Of a DNA stretch of 64,000 bases, positions 49,683 through 59,018 are shown in pieces (the stretch's first letter is position 1; each line of letters opens with the position of its first letter). The DNA comes from Rhodocyclales bacterium (GTDB lineage: Bacteria > Pseudomonadota > Gammaproteobacteria > Burkholderiales > Rhodocyclaceae): positions 62,001 to 126,000 of the forward strand of contig JAPLQY010000069.1 of the NCBI GenBank assembly GCA_026399475.1, given 5' to 3'. The position numbers and the translations under genes were made by a program. The notes under the pieces were generated by a model. The model was not told the DNA's origin and ran no database searches. It was given only the letters and a program-made list of their open reading frames with translations.

Positions 49683-50803
49683 GCCGCGAGCAGAGTGTCG
49701 CTGAAGCGGCCGAGGTGGTAGTCCGCGTCGCCAAACGTCAGGCCGATCATGGTCAGGCGCTTGAAGTAATGGCTGACGTTGAGTTCGTCGACGACACCCA
49801 TGCCGCCGTGTAGTTGCACCGCCTGCTGGCCGACCAGACGTGCCGACTGCGTGACGTAGGTCTTGGCGGCGGCGACCGAACGGCTGCGCTCCGCGGCATC
49901 GGCCGAGTCGACGCGGACCGCGGCCAGCGTGGCCATGGAACGGGCCTGCTCGGTGGCGATCACCATGTCGGCCATGCGGTGCTGCAGCGCCTGGAACTTG
50001 CCGATCGGCACGCCGAACTGCTTGCGGGTCTTGAGGTATTCGAGCGTGATTTCATTCAGCGCCGACATGATGCCGACGGCTTCGGCACAGAGCGCGGCGT
50101 TGGCGTAGTCGACGGCGCGTTCGATGATGGGCAGTGCACCGCCGGCAGCGCCGATCAGTGCATCGGCGCCGACCGTGACGTTAGCGAATTTGATGTCGGC
50201 AGCCCGTGCGCCGTCCTGCGTCGGATAGCTGCGCAGCGTGACGCCGGGAGCCTTGGCATCGACCAGGAACAGGGAGATTCCCTGGCCGCTATTTGCTGAA
50301 ACGATCAGCTGGTCGGCGGACGGCGCCCCCAGTACCACGGTCTTGGTTCCGCTGATCTGCCAGTAGGCACCGTTGGCCGTAGCGGTAGTGGCGACATGAT
50401 CGAGCTGGTAACGGACGCCGGCCTCGAAGTGGGCCAGTGCCAGCATCAGCTCGCCGCCGGCAATCGCGGGTAGCAGAGCTTCCTTTTGGGTGTTGCTGCC
50501 CGCATCGCGGATCAGTCCGCCGCAGAGTACGACGGCGGAAACATAGGGCTCCAGTGCGAGGCCGCGGCCGAGCATTTCCATCACCAGCATGATGTCGACG
50601 GCGTTGCCGTTCAGCCCTCCAAAATCCTCATGGAAAGGCAGGGCGAGGATGCCGAAATCGGCAAAGGTCTTCCATGCGTCGCGATCGAAACCGTCGGCGG
50701 ATTTTGCCAGTGCGCGGCGATGTTCGAAGGGGTAGTCCTTCGCAATGAAACGGCGCAGGGTGTCCTGCAGCGCGAGTTGTTCTTCGGTGTAGTTGAAGTC
50801 CAT
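49679..50803 (-). CDS. Acyl-CoA dehydrogenase, small (beta) subunit
   Basis: A 374-residue subunit starting MDFNYTEEQLALQDTLRRFI and ending AVQLHGGMGVVDELNVSHYFKR then FGDADYHLGRFSD. It is the paralogue of the subunit at 24853-25938. It follows the large-subunit gene by two bases and overlaps the DmdC-like gene, so the pair is co-expressed. Confidence 0.9.
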   Translation of the reverse strand: MDFNYTEEQLALQDTLRRFIAKDYPFEHRRALAKSADGFDRDAWKTFADFGILALPFHEDFGGLNGNAVDIMLVMEMLGRGLALEPYVSAVVLCGGLIRDAGSNTQKEALLPAIAGGELMLALAHFEAGVRYQLDHVATTATANGAYWQISGTKTVVLGAPSADQLIVSANSGQGISLFLVDAKAPGVTLRSYPTQDGARAADIKFANVTVGADALIGAAGGALPIIERAVDYANAALCAEAVGIMSALNEITLEYLKTRKQFGVPIGKFQALQHRMADMVIATEQARSMATLAAVRVDSADAAERSRSVAAAKTYVTQSARLVGQQAVQLHGGMGVVDELNVSHYFKRLTMIGLTFGDADYHLGRFSDTLLAA

Positions 50804-50805
50804 GG

Positions 50806-52014
50806 TTACAGTCCCAGGATCATCTGCGAGATGATGTTTTTCTGGATTTCGTTGGAGCCGCCGTAGATGGTGGTCTTTCGGTAGTTGAAATAATGGCCGG
50901 AGAGCGCGGGGGCATGGTCGCCATAGGCCTCCATCAGCGCGTCGCCCGGCCAGTCGGCACTCAGCCCGTCTTCCACGTAGGGCAGGGCGTAATGGCCAAG
51001 CGCCTGCATTTGCAGTTCAGTCAGCATCTGCTGGATTTCGGAACCCTTGATCTTGAGGATGGAGGCTTCCGGTCCCGGCGCACGCTTTTTCTCGCCTTCG
51101 GCGGAAATTACTCGCAGGTTGGTGATCTCAAGCGCCATGAGTTCGAGTTCGACTTGCGCGATGCGGTCGCGGAAGCGCTGGTCCTCGATCAGCAGGCGGC
51201 CATTGGCGGTTTCCTTGCGCGCGATTTCCTTCAGCTTGTGCAGTTCGCGCTTCGAGCGGCCGACGCCGGCTATACCGGTGCGCTCGTGGCCGAGCAGGAA
51301 CTTGGCGTAGGTCCAGCCCTTGTTTTCTTCGCCGATCAGGTTCTGCACCGGTACTCTGACGTCCTCGAACCAGACCTCGTTGATCTCGTGTTCGCCGTCC
51401 ATCATGATGATCGGGCGCACCGTAATGCCCGGCGTCTTCATGTCGATCAGCAGAAAGGAAATGCCTTCCTGCCGGCGGCCGGAGGTAGAGGTGCGCACCA
51501 GGCAGAAAATCCAGTCGGCGTATTGCCCGAGGGTGTTCCAGGTCTTCTGTCCATTGACCACGTAATGCTCGCCTTCCCTGACAGCGCGGGTCGTGAGCGA
51601 AGCCAGGTCGGAGCCCGAACCGGGCTCGGAATAACCCTGGCACCACCAGTCGGTGCCGTCGATGATGCGCGGCAGATAGCGTTGCTGCTGCGCCGAGTTG
51701 CCAAAAGCCATGATCACGGGCGCCACCATCTTGAGGCCGAAGGGCAGTTGCATGGGTGCCCCCGCTTCGGCGCATTCGTCCTCGAAAATGTGCTGTTGCA
51801 CGGCATTCCAGCCTGTGCCGCCAAAGGCGGTGGGCCAGGCCACGGCGCCCCATCCCTGCCCGTTCAGTATCTGTTGCCAGCGAACGAAATCGCTCTTCTC
51901 CATGCGCTTGCCGCCGAGGACCTTGCGACTGATTTCGGCGGGCAGCCTGGCGCGCAGAAAGCCGCGCACTTCTTCGCGGAATGCCTGCTCTTCGGCAGTG
52001 AAATTGAGATCCAT
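50806..52014 (-). CDS. Acyl-CoA dehydrogenase, large (alpha) subunit
   Basis: A 402-residue paralogue of the large subunit at 25940-27100. It shares MDLNF, EGEHYVVNGQKTWNTLGQYA and LLGHERTGIAGVG with the putative catalytic Glu, and again GGSNEIQKNIIS at the end. An extra loop of about 15 residues (SADWPGDALMEAYGD) lies before the C-terminal block, possibly changing the substrate pocket. It leads the long minus-strand operon. Confidence 0.9.
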   Translation of the reverse strand: MDLNFTAEEQAFREEVRGFLRARLPAEISRKVLGGKRMEKSDFVRWQQILNGQGWGAVAWPTAFGGTGWNAVQQHIFEDECAEAGAPMQLPFGLKMVAPVIMAFGNSAQQQRYLPRIIDGTDWWCQGYSEPGSGSDLASLTTRAVREGEHYVVNGQKTWNTLGQYADWIFCLVRTSTSGRRQEGISFLLIDMKTPGITVRPIIMMDGEHEINEVWFEDVRVPVQNLIGEENKGWTYAKFLLGHERTGIAGVGRSKRELHKLKEIARKETANGRLLIEDQRFRDRIAQVELELMALEITNLRVISAEGEKKRAPGPEASILKIKGSEIQQMLTELQMQALGHYALPYVEDGLSADWPGDALMEAYGDHAPALSGHYFNYRKTTIYGGSNEIQKNIISQMILGL

Positions 52015-52064
52015 GGATGTTCGGTCCTTTGGTGGGTGCGTGATCGCAGTCTGGGGGGGGGCTT

Positions 52065-52093
52065 AAAGAACTGCATAGCAGAACAACGTTCTG
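52065..52093 (-). promoter_or_regulatory. Conserved operator-like element, site 2
   Basis: The minus strand reads CAGAAC-N4-TTCTGC-N2-TGCAGTTCTTT, the counterpart of 27137-27165. Here the core is a perfect inverted repeat, gcagaac-aac-gttctgc on the plus strand (52078-52094). It ends 50 bp upstream of the dehydrogenase ATG. A run of nine G (52053-52061) separates it from the gene. Confidence 0.62.
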
Positions 52094-52225
52094 CAAAGAG
52101 TTTACGCGAGTTCATCCTGGGTGACAAGCTCGGGAAGGCTGATGGCTTGATTCTTTTTCTGCCATCTCCCATAATTCGCCCCCTGCCCAACCGGGTTTTC
52201 TTTCCGGACGGCGTGCAGTTTCGGT

Positions 52226-52302
52226 GGTGGCCGTAGCTCAGTTGGTAGAGTCCTGGATTGTGATTCCAGTTGTCGTGGGTTCGAGCCCCATCGGTCACCC
52301 CA
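52226..52302 (+). tRNA. tRNA-His (anticodon GTG)
   Basis: The acceptor GTGGCCG pairs with CGGTCAC, with the extra G at -1 (52226) facing C73 as expected for tRNA-His. The anticodon stem CTGGA/TCCAG encloses TTGTGAT with anticodon GTG. The T-loop is GGGTTCGAGCCCC and CCA is encoded (52300-52302). Confidence 0.96.
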
Positions 52303-52310
52303 CCCATTCA

Positions 52311-52347
52311 AGCATCTAGCCCGGTTATGGCTAGGTGCTTTTTCTTT
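52311..52347 (+). terminator. Rho-independent terminator of tRNA-His
   Basis: The stem agcatctagcc / ggctaggtgct (one mismatch) around a short loop is followed by tttttctttt. It starts nine bases after the tRNA. Confidence 0.88.
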
Positions 52348-52402
52348 TGCGGGACACCGACGGAACATTTCCCACCCGCAATTGATGTCCCGGTTCTACC
52401 GG

Positions 52403-52966
52403 TCAATTGTTGCAGGCGGAGGATGGGGAAAGTCCTTCCTTGTCGAACGACAGTACCGCCTTGCCTTCCGGGTAAGTGATGATCCAGATGCTGTCGAAAT
52501 CATTGTCGTGCCAACGTGGCGGACTATCGATACCCAGGCTTTTGACAAGCGCTGGCAAGTAGCTGTGATTCCAGACCATAAGAACCGTACCGGTTTTCTT
52601 CAGAACACTTTCGGAAATATTTTTGTAATCATGCCCAGCGTATTCCTTGTTGATCGACAGATCGTGCTTGGTAGCGACTGGAAGGGCGGTCTGGAACATT
52701 CTGCCATGTACTGGCGGGTTGCCTGAACCCAGCGCAGGGACATAGATATAGTCCGGTTTATTGAATTTTCGGTAAAGAACTTCAGGAAGTTCCCGAGCCC
52801 GATTCTCTCCTGTACAGGATAAGCCTTCGCCTTTTTTTGGTTTCTCGCCATGCCGAATGATGACCACCTTCAAGTTGTGATCCGGTTCGTCTGCGGCGAA
52901 GCAGGGCAATGAAACGAAGAATACCGCGAGGCTGGCAAGAACGTCCAAGTGCATTGGCATTTTCAT
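52403..52966 (-). CDS. Periplasmic histidine phosphatase family protein
   Basis: A 187-residue protein with a signal peptide ending near LPCFAAD (residue 26). The catalytic motif RHGEKP follows and the second active-site His is in MVWNHSYLP. The branch acts on phosphate esters of unknown identity. The start at 52966 has ggagaaacc before it. Its base composition is more AT-rich than its neighbours'. The mature product has Cys residues near both ends of the domain. Confidence 0.83.
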   Translation of the reverse strand: MKMPMHLDVLASLAVFFVSLPCFAADEPDHNLKVVIIRHGEKPKKGEGLSCTGENRARELPEVLYRKFNKPDYIYVPALGSGNPPVHGRMFQTALPVATKHDLSINKEYAGHDYKNISESVLKKTGTVLMVWNHSYLPALVKSLGIDSPPRWHDNDFDSIWIITYPEGKAVLSFDKEGLSPSSACNN

Positions 52967-53109
52967 CAGGTTTCTCCGGGGGGATTGTGATTCAAGGTCT
53001 GTGGTGGAAATTTCAGAGTTGATATGTCCCCGCCGGGCATGTCGGGGACTGTATGCAGGGATGGACATCGTTGCCCTGACGGATTGGTGCGGCTCGGGTT
53101 CGCAGACTC

Positions 53110-53877
53110 TCAGGCACCGCTGCGCTTGATCAGCGGGTCCTGGCAGTAAAAGTCGCGCAACTGCTCATAGACCTCCGGGTACTCTCCCCTGAGCATTTCC
53201 GGCGTCTGAAAAAAGGCCTCGCTGGCGACGGCGAAGAACTCGGTGGGCAGCTCCGCAGCGTAGGGGTCGAGCAGCGTATCTTCGCCGCTATCGACCCGCT
53301 GCTGGAAATGCTCGAAGGCACGGCTCATGACTTCGATCCAGCGCTGCTTCGACATGTCGCCATGCAGCGGCGGCAGGCCATCGGCCTCGCCGCTTTTCAT
53401 GTCCAGCTTGTGGGCGAATTCGTGGATCACCACGTTGATGCCATCGGCGTCCTGCGGATGCTCGAACCAGGAGATCAGCACCGGCCCGCCATACCAGGCT
53501 TCACCCATGACCTCGTCGTCGAATTCATGCACAACGCCATCCTCGTCCATCATCCGGCGCGGAATGAGGAAGTCCCCCGGATAGACCACGATGCCGACCC
53601 AGCCGGCATACCAGTCGAGACCCAGATGCAAAACCGGCAGGCAGGCCTGCAGCGCAATGGCTACCTGGATGCGTGGTGTCAGTTGCAGGCCCTGCGCACC
53701 GCTCCATTCCTTTGCGGCGATGAACTCGCGGGCCAGCTGGCGCAGACGTGCGCGCTCGTCCGGGGTCAGGTGGCCAAGAAAGGGCAGGGCGGCTTCGGCT
53801 TCATGCCACAGTGCATCGGGAATTTCGAGGCGTTCGCCCCGACGCTGACGCCACCATGCGCGAAGCTTGCGGATCAT
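53110..53877 (-). CDS. mtfA: MtfA-family zinc peptidase (M90)
   Basis: MtfA binds the regulator Mlc in enterics and has aminopeptidase activity. The 255-residue protein has HEFAHKLD (zinc motif) near residue 150 and the N-terminal IPDALWHEAEAALPFLGHL typical of the family. It begins in an ATGA overlap with the permease gene; the longer frame upstream is a shadow. Confidence 0.93.
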   Translation of the reverse strand: MIRKLRAWWRQRRGERLEIPDALWHEAEAALPFLGHLTPDERARLRQLAREFIAAKEWSGAQGLQLTPRIQVAIALQACLPVLHLGLDWYAGWVGIVVYPGDFLIPRRMMDEDGVVHEFDDEVMGEAWYGGPVLISWFEHPQDADGINVVIHEFAHKLDMKSGEADGLPPLHGDMSKQRWIEVMSRAFEHFQQRVDSGEDTLLDPYAAELPTEFFAVASEAFFQTPEMLRGEYPEVYEQLRDFYCQDPLIKRSGA

Positions 53878-54764
53878 CTTGCGCGCCGTGTGTTGAGCCA
53901 GATGCCGGCAAAAATCAGGCCGATACCGACGGCGTGGTACGGGGCGGGTTTTTCGTCGAGAAAGATCATCGACAGCACGATGCCGAAGGCGGGAACCAGG
54001 TGCATGAACAGCCCGGCACGAGCCGCACCGACTTCGGCGACGCCGCGATTCCACAGGATGTAGCCGAGGAAGGCGGGGCCCACGCCGGTATAGACGATGC
54101 CGGCAATCGCCCCCGGCGTCGGCGTGATATGGCGGCCCTGGGCCATTTCCCAGAGGTAGAAGGGGAACAGGAAAAGCAGCCCGGTGACGCTGATGGCGGT
54201 CAGGAAGGACAGCGGATGGACCGCCGGCCGGTGCGACAGCAGCAGGGTGTAGGCCGACCAGGCCAGCACCGAAGCGAGGATCCAGAGGTCGCCCACGTTC
54301 AGCGCAAGTTCGCGCAGGTGTTGCAGGTCGCCGCGGGCGACGATGCCGAGGACACCGATGAAGGAGACCAGGATGCCCGCCGCCTCGCGTGCATGCAGGC
54401 GCTTGCCCAGCAGCAGCCAGGAAATCAGCACGATCATGATCGGCACGAAGGAATTCAGCAGCGTGCCGTTGATGGCGGTGGTGTATTGCAGGCCGAGGTA
54501 GGCCAGCGCGTTGTAGCCGCCGGTGCCCAGCGCGCCATAGAGCAGCAGCCACGGCCAGACGGCGTGCAGTTGCGGCCAGTCGCGGCGCACATGCGGCAAG
54601 GACAGCGGCAGCAGGCAGAGCAGGGCCACCACCCAGCGCCAGAACGACAGCGCGATCGGCGGCAGCTCGCCGCGGAAGGCGCGGCCGATGATCCAGTTGC
54701 CGGCCCAGAGCAGGTTGGCCAGGGTCAGCAGCAGATAGGGGGAGACATGCGGCAGCTTTTTCAT
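53874..54764 (-). CDS. EamA/DMT-family transporter
   Basis: A 296-residue inner-membrane protein with ten predicted segments in two EamA repeats. Marks are LANLLWAGNWIIGRA in the first segment and the second-repeat GDLWILASVLAWSAYTLLL. Substrates of such exporters are often amino acids or metabolites. The start at 54764 (MKKLPHVS) is preferred; the 27 residues upstream would overlap the relA promoter. Confidence 0.9.
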   Translation of the reverse strand: MKKLPHVSPYLLLTLANLLWAGNWIIGRAFRGELPPIALSFWRWVVALLCLLPLSLPHVRRDWPQLHAVWPWLLLYGALGTGGYNALAYLGLQYTTAINGTLLNSFVPIMIVLISWLLLGKRLHAREAAGILVSFIGVLGIVARGDLQHLRELALNVGDLWILASVLAWSAYTLLLSHRPAVHPLSFLTAISVTGLLFLFPFYLWEMAQGRHITPTPGAIAGIVYTGVGPAFLGYILWNRGVAEVGAARAGLFMHLVPAFGIVLSMIFLDEKPAPYHAVGIGLIFAGIWLNTRRAR

Positions 54765-54843
54765 GGACCGGGGAATTATGTCCCAGTGCGCCTGCGCCTG
54801 GGACGGTATCCACGCGGAAATCGCCGCATGGGATAATTGAACC

Positions 54844-57039
54844 ATGGTCTCCGTAGTGCATTCCCTCCGGCAGTCGAACGGCGAAGCCGACGCGCTGTCA
54901 CAGCTGTGCCTCGGTTTGCCCGAGGCCGCGGCGGCTCGTGCGGCTGCGGCGCTGGCTCTGGCGCGCGAGGCCTATGCCGAGAAAGTACTCGGTACCGGGG
55001 AATCCATCCTGCAGCACGCCATGGGCATGGCCCTGATCGTGGCCTCGCTCGATCTCGATGTCGATGCGCGCATCGCGGCCTTGCTGTTTGCCGCCAGCGA
55101 TCATGTGCCGGACTGCAGCGAACGCCTGAAAGTCAGTTTTGGCGATACCGTGGCCGGTCTGGTGGCCGGCCTGCACCGGCTGGGCAGCCTGCGTCCGCTG
55201 ACGCGTGCCGCGGCGGGCGTGGGCGAGGTGCGGACCGATGTGAAGACCCAGGCCGAGATCCTGCGCAAGATGTTGCTGGCGATGGTCGATGACATTCGCG
55301 TGGTTCTGTTGCGCCTGGCCAGCCGCGTGCAGACACTGCGCTTCCTCAACGACCAGCCGGGCGCCCTGCGCGAGGAAATGGCCAGGGAAAGCCAGTTGAT
55401 CTACGCGCCGCTGGCCAACCGGCTGGGCATCTGGCATGTGAAGTGGGAACTCGAAGACCTTTCCTTTCGCTATCTGGAACCGGATACCTACAAGCGCATC
55501 GCGACGATGCTGGACGAAAAGCGCTCGGAGCGCGAGGGTTTCATCGTTGCTGCGGTGGCTCGCCTCGAGGCCGAGATGGCCGCCGTCGGCGTCCGCGCCG
55601 AAATATATGGCAGGCCGAAACATATCTTCAGCATCTGGAACAAGATGCGCGGCAAGGACATCGACTTTGCCGAAGTGTATGACGTCCGTGCGGTGCGCAT
55701 CATCGTCGATGAAATCAGGGATTGCTATACGGCGCTGGGTGTTGTCCATCACCTGTGGCAGCCGATTCACGGCGAATTCGACGACTACATATCGCATCCC
55801 AAGGGCAACTTCTATCGCTCGCTGCACACCGCCGTGGAGGCCGAGGACGGCCGTGCGCTGGAGGTGCAGATTCGCACCCGCGAGATGCATGAGCATGCCG
55901 AGCTGGGCGTCGCTGCCCACTGGCGCTACAAGGAGTCGGGCAGTTCGGTCAATGCCGGTGGTGCTTACGAAGACAAGATTTCCTGGCTGCGGCAACTGCT
56001 GTCATGGCGCGATGAAATAGCGGATTCGGCGGAATGGGTGCAGCAGTTCAAGCGAGCCGCGCTGGACGACACCATCTATGTGCTGACGCCGCAGGACAAG
56101 GTGATCGACCTGACGCGCGGTGCCACGCCGCTGGATTTCGCCTATCGCCTGCATACCGATCTCGGCCACCGTTGCCGCGGGGCGAAGATCGACGGCCACA
56201 TGGTGCCGCTCAACACGCCGCTCGCCAACGGGCAGCGCGTCGAGATCGTCACCGCCAAGAGCGGCGGCCCGTCGCGCGACTGGCTGAATCCGGCGCAGGG
56301 CTATCTCGCCACGTCGCGCGCGCGGTCGAAGGCCAAGCAATGGTTCGCGGCGCAGGATGAAGCAGAGATGCTGGCACAGGGGCGCAGCCTGGTTACCAGG
56401 GAGTTGCAACGCCAAGGTCAGAGCCAGGCGAATCTCGATGAACTCGCGGTCAAGCTCGGGCTGAAAAGCGCCGAGGCGCTGTTCCTTGCCGCGGCGCGCG
56501 GCGAGGTCGGCATGCGGGCGATCGACGTGGCCTTGCGCGGCGGCGCGGAAGCCCTGCCGCCCGAGCCGGAAATCCACACGCGCAAGAGTCGCGCCGGCGA
56601 CAGCCGGATTCTGGTGGTCGGCGTGGACAAGTTGCTGACGCAAGTAGGGACGTGCTGCAAGCCGATGCCGCCGGACGCCATCATCGGCTTTGTCACGCGC
56701 GGCAAGGGAATATCGATCCACCGGATTGAATGCAGCAACTTCCGCAACATGGCGGCGCGCAATCCGGAGAGGGTCATCAGTACCGAATGGGGCGCCCAGT
56801 CAGGCGCCGTCTATCCGGTCGACCTGCTGGTCGACGCGGGGGACCGGCAAGGGCTGCTGCGCGACATATCCGATGTGCTGTCGCGCGAAAAGATCAATGT
56901 TACGGCGGTCAAGACGCAGTCCAGGGGCGGCATTGCACACATGGGCTTTGTCGTCGAGTTGATGGATAAGGGAGCCCTGAAGAAGGTACTATCCCTGCTG
57001 CATGAGGTGCCGGGCGTAATTCGCGCCGAGCGCCGCTGA
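54844..57039 (+). CDS. relA: (p)ppGpp synthetase RelA
   Basis: RelA makes (p)ppGpp on stalled ribosomes. The 731-residue protein has a pseudo-hydrolase domain at the N-terminus (LLFAASD replaces the HD motif, near 82). The synthetase domain follows with EVYDVRAVRI and the acidic EFDD at 311-314, the form of monofunctional RelA rather than RxKD. The TGS domain starts near 405 (IYVLTPQDKVIDL). A Cys-containing zinc-finger-like TCCKPMPPD region and an ACT domain end the protein. Confidence 0.95.
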   Translation: MVSVVHSLRQSNGEADALSQLCLGLPEAAAARAAAALALAREAYAEKVLGTGESILQHAMGMALIVASLDLDVDARIAALLFAASDHVPDCSERLKVSFGDTVAGLVAGLHRLGSLRPLTRAAAGVGEVRTDVKTQAEILRKMLLAMVDDIRVVLLRLASRVQTLRFLNDQPGALREEMARESQLIYAPLANRLGIWHVKWELEDLSFRYLEPDTYKRIATMLDEKRSEREGFIVAAVARLEAEMAAVGVRAEIYGRPKHIFSIWNKMRGKDIDFAEVYDVRAVRIIVDEIRDCYTALGVVHHLWQPIHGEFDDYISHPKGNFYRSLHTAVEAEDGRALEVQIRTREMHEHAELGVAAHWRYKESGSSVNAGGAYEDKISWLRQLLSWRDEIADSAEWVQQFKRAALDDTIYVLTPQDKVIDLTRGATPLDFAYRLHTDLGHRCRGAKIDGHMVPLNTPLANGQRVEIVTAKSGGPSRDWLNPAQGYLATSRARSKAKQWFAAQDEAEMLAQGRSLVTRELQRQGQSQANLDELAVKLGLKSAEALFLAAARGEVGMRAIDVALRGGAEALPPEPEIHTRKSRAGDSRILVVGVDKLLTQVGTCCKPMPPDAIIGFVTRGKGISIHRIECSNFRNMAARNPERVISTEWGAQSGAVYPVDLLVDAGDRQGLLRDISDVLSREKINVTAVKTQSRGGIAHMGFVVELMDKGALKKVLSLLHEVPGVIRAERR

Positions 57040-57097
57040 GAAATCCGTAGCGCGCGGGCAGGGTGCCTGTGATCTGGATGACAACCTGAACCGAATC

Positions 57098-58225
57098 ATG
57101 ACCGACTTCACAAAAACGCATCGATGGGTAGTGGCCAACGGCTACCGGGTACGAGTGGCGGCGTTTGCCCTGATCTGCGTGCCGATTGGTCTGCACATGC
57201 TGCCGAGGGGGCATGGCCCGATCGTCTGGACCTTGTTCGTCCTGCAATTCCTGATCTATCCGCACCTGATGTACTGGTTCACACGAAAAGCCGGGGATCG
57301 GGAGCAGAGCGAACTCAACAGCATGATCGTTGACGCCGTGGTGTCCGGTGCCTGGGTCGCCGGCCTCGGCTTCCCGCTGTGGATAAGCATTGCGCTGTTT
57401 CTCGCCAACTTGCTGAACCATACGATAACCCGTGGCGTGCCAGGTATTCTGACCTGCCCGCTGGCATTTGCAAGCGGCGCCCTTGCCTCCACCACTGTGA
57501 TCGCATTCCATGTTTCCGCGGATACCAGCGGTCTGGTGACCCTGTCTGCGATCATTGGCCTGGCGGTCTATCTGTCGTTGATAGGCATCGAGTTCTTCGC
57601 CTATATCAATCAACTGCATAACGTCCAGGATACGCTGGACAGTCAGAAAAAAACCCTCGAAGGGGCCAACGCGATCCTGCACGAACAGATCGGGAAGATT
57701 CACGACTTGCAGGAAAAACTGCGCGAACAAGCCAACCGCGATTCTCTTACGGGGCTCTTCAATCGCCGCTACCTCGAGGGCACGCTTGAACGCGAACTGG
57801 CGCGCTGCCGAAGGGAAGGAGCGCCATTGACCATGGTGCTGCTCGATGTCGATCACTTCAAGAAGGTGAACGATACCTATGGGCATCCGGCGGGTGATGA
57901 AGTGCTGCGGGCGCTTAGCCACCTGTTGTCGGAGAACGCGCGTATAGAGGACATTGTTTGCCGCTACGGCGGTGAGGAGTTTTTGCTGGTGTTGCCAAAA
58001 ATGCCACTGGATATCGCGATCGATCGCGCTGCGCAGTTGCTCAAGGCCTTTCGCGAGACGACCGTAACGGTCGGAGAAATGCGTATCCAGACCACGATCT
58101 CGATTGGAATCGCTGCGGCCCCGGAACATGCCGAGTCGGCTGAAGGCTTGATTCAATGCGCGGACCGCGCTCTCTATCAGGCCAAAGCGAACGGTCGGGA
58201 CCGGGCGGTGGCTTTCGCGACCTGA
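57098..58225 (+). CDS. Membrane diguanylate cyclase
   Basis: Makes cyclic di-GMP. The 375-residue protein has an N-terminal membrane region with about five segments (residues 15-175) resembling the MASE2 type, a short coiled coil (residues 180-212) and a GGDEF domain with GGEEF at 291-295. The inhibitory site RIED (282-285) lies five residues before it, so product feedback is expected. It follows relA by 58 bp. Confidence 0.93.
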   Translation: MTDFTKTHRWVVANGYRVRVAAFALICVPIGLHMLPRGHGPIVWTLFVLQFLIYPHLMYWFTRKAGDREQSELNSMIVDAVVSGAWVAGLGFPLWISIALFLANLLNHTITRGVPGILTCPLAFASGALASTTVIAFHVSADTSGLVTLSAIIGLAVYLSLIGIEFFAYINQLHNVQDTLDSQKKTLEGANAILHEQIGKIHDLQEKLREQANRDSLTGLFNRRYLEGTLERELARCRREGAPLTMVLLDVDHFKKVNDTYGHPAGDEVLRALSHLLSENARIEDIVCRYGGEEFLLVLPKMPLDIAIDRAAQLLKAFRETTVTVGEMRIQTTISIGIAAAPEHAESAEGLIQCADRALYQAKANGRDRAVAFAT

Positions 58226-58244
58226 GGCCCGGCAGCACTGCCGG

Positions 58245-59018
58245 CTAGACAGGCGAGGCGCTGACTCGCGCAGCGATGTGGCCGAGGCGCAGGGGCGGCA
58301 GCGCGGCGTAGAGGCGTTCCGGATATGCCGAGGCGTGCAGGTGCAGCCGGCCGGAGCCGAGCGCAAGTCCTCCCGCCAGGCGTTGCGCCTGTCGCGCCAC
58401 CGCATCGGCGACATCGACCAGTTCCGCGCGCGTGCCTATGACTTGCTTCAGCAGCGGCGCGAGAAAGCTGTAGTGAGTGCAGCCCAGAACGATCTGGTCG
58501 ACCCCCATGGCCAGCAGCGGTTCGACGCGGGCGCGGACGTCGGCGGCCAGCGCCGGATCGTCAAGTTGCAGCATTTCGACATGCGTGGCCCAGCCGGGGC
58601 AGGGCTCGACGAAGACCTCCGCATGGCCGGCGTGGTCGCGGATCAAGTGTTTCAGGCGCTGGCTGTTGGCGGTGGCCTCTGTCGCCAGCACCGCGATGCG
58701 GCCGCTTCTGCTCGCTTGCGCCGCCGGCTTGATGCCCGGTTCGACGCCGACCACCGGGATGCCGGGATGGGCAGCACGCAGGGCCTGCACCGCCGTTGCG
58801 GTGGCGGTATTGCAGGCCACCACCAGCAGGCCGCAACCGCGACTCGCGAGGTGTTCGCCGATGGCCAGCACGCGGCCCTGGATCTGTTCTTCGCTCTTGT
58901 TGCCGTAAGGGACATGGGCAGTGTCGGCGAAGTAGCTGAAGTCGGCCCGCGGCAACGCCTCGACCAGCGCGGCCAGAACGGAAAGCCCGCCAAGACCGGA
59001 ATCGAAGACTCCGATCAT
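58245..59018 (-). CDS. murI: Glutamate racemase
   Basis: Supplies D-glutamate for peptidoglycan. The 257-residue protein has FDSGLGGLSV near the N-terminus, the catalytic Cys in VACNTATAT and the second Cys in LGCTHYSFL, followed by DVADAVARQ. The gene converges with the diguanylate cyclase (19 bp apart). Confidence 0.95.
   Translation of the reverse strand: MIGVFDSGLGGLSVLAALVEALPRADFSYFADTAHVPYGNKSEEQIQGRVLAIGEHLASRGCGLLVVACNTATATAVQALRAAHPGIPVVGVEPGIKPAAQASRSGRIAVLATEATANSQRLKHLIRDHAGHAEVFVEPCPGWATHVEMLQLDDPALAADVRARVEPLLAMGVDQIVLGCTHYSFLAPLLKQVIGTRAELVDVADAVARQAQRLAGGLALGSGRLHLHASAYPERLYAALPPLRLGHIAARVSASPV

Noticed and set aside
57040-57085. A second copy of the MITE-like element after relA
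   Set aside because: Only about 15 bases resemble the left end and no right end is present; it is at most a remnant.
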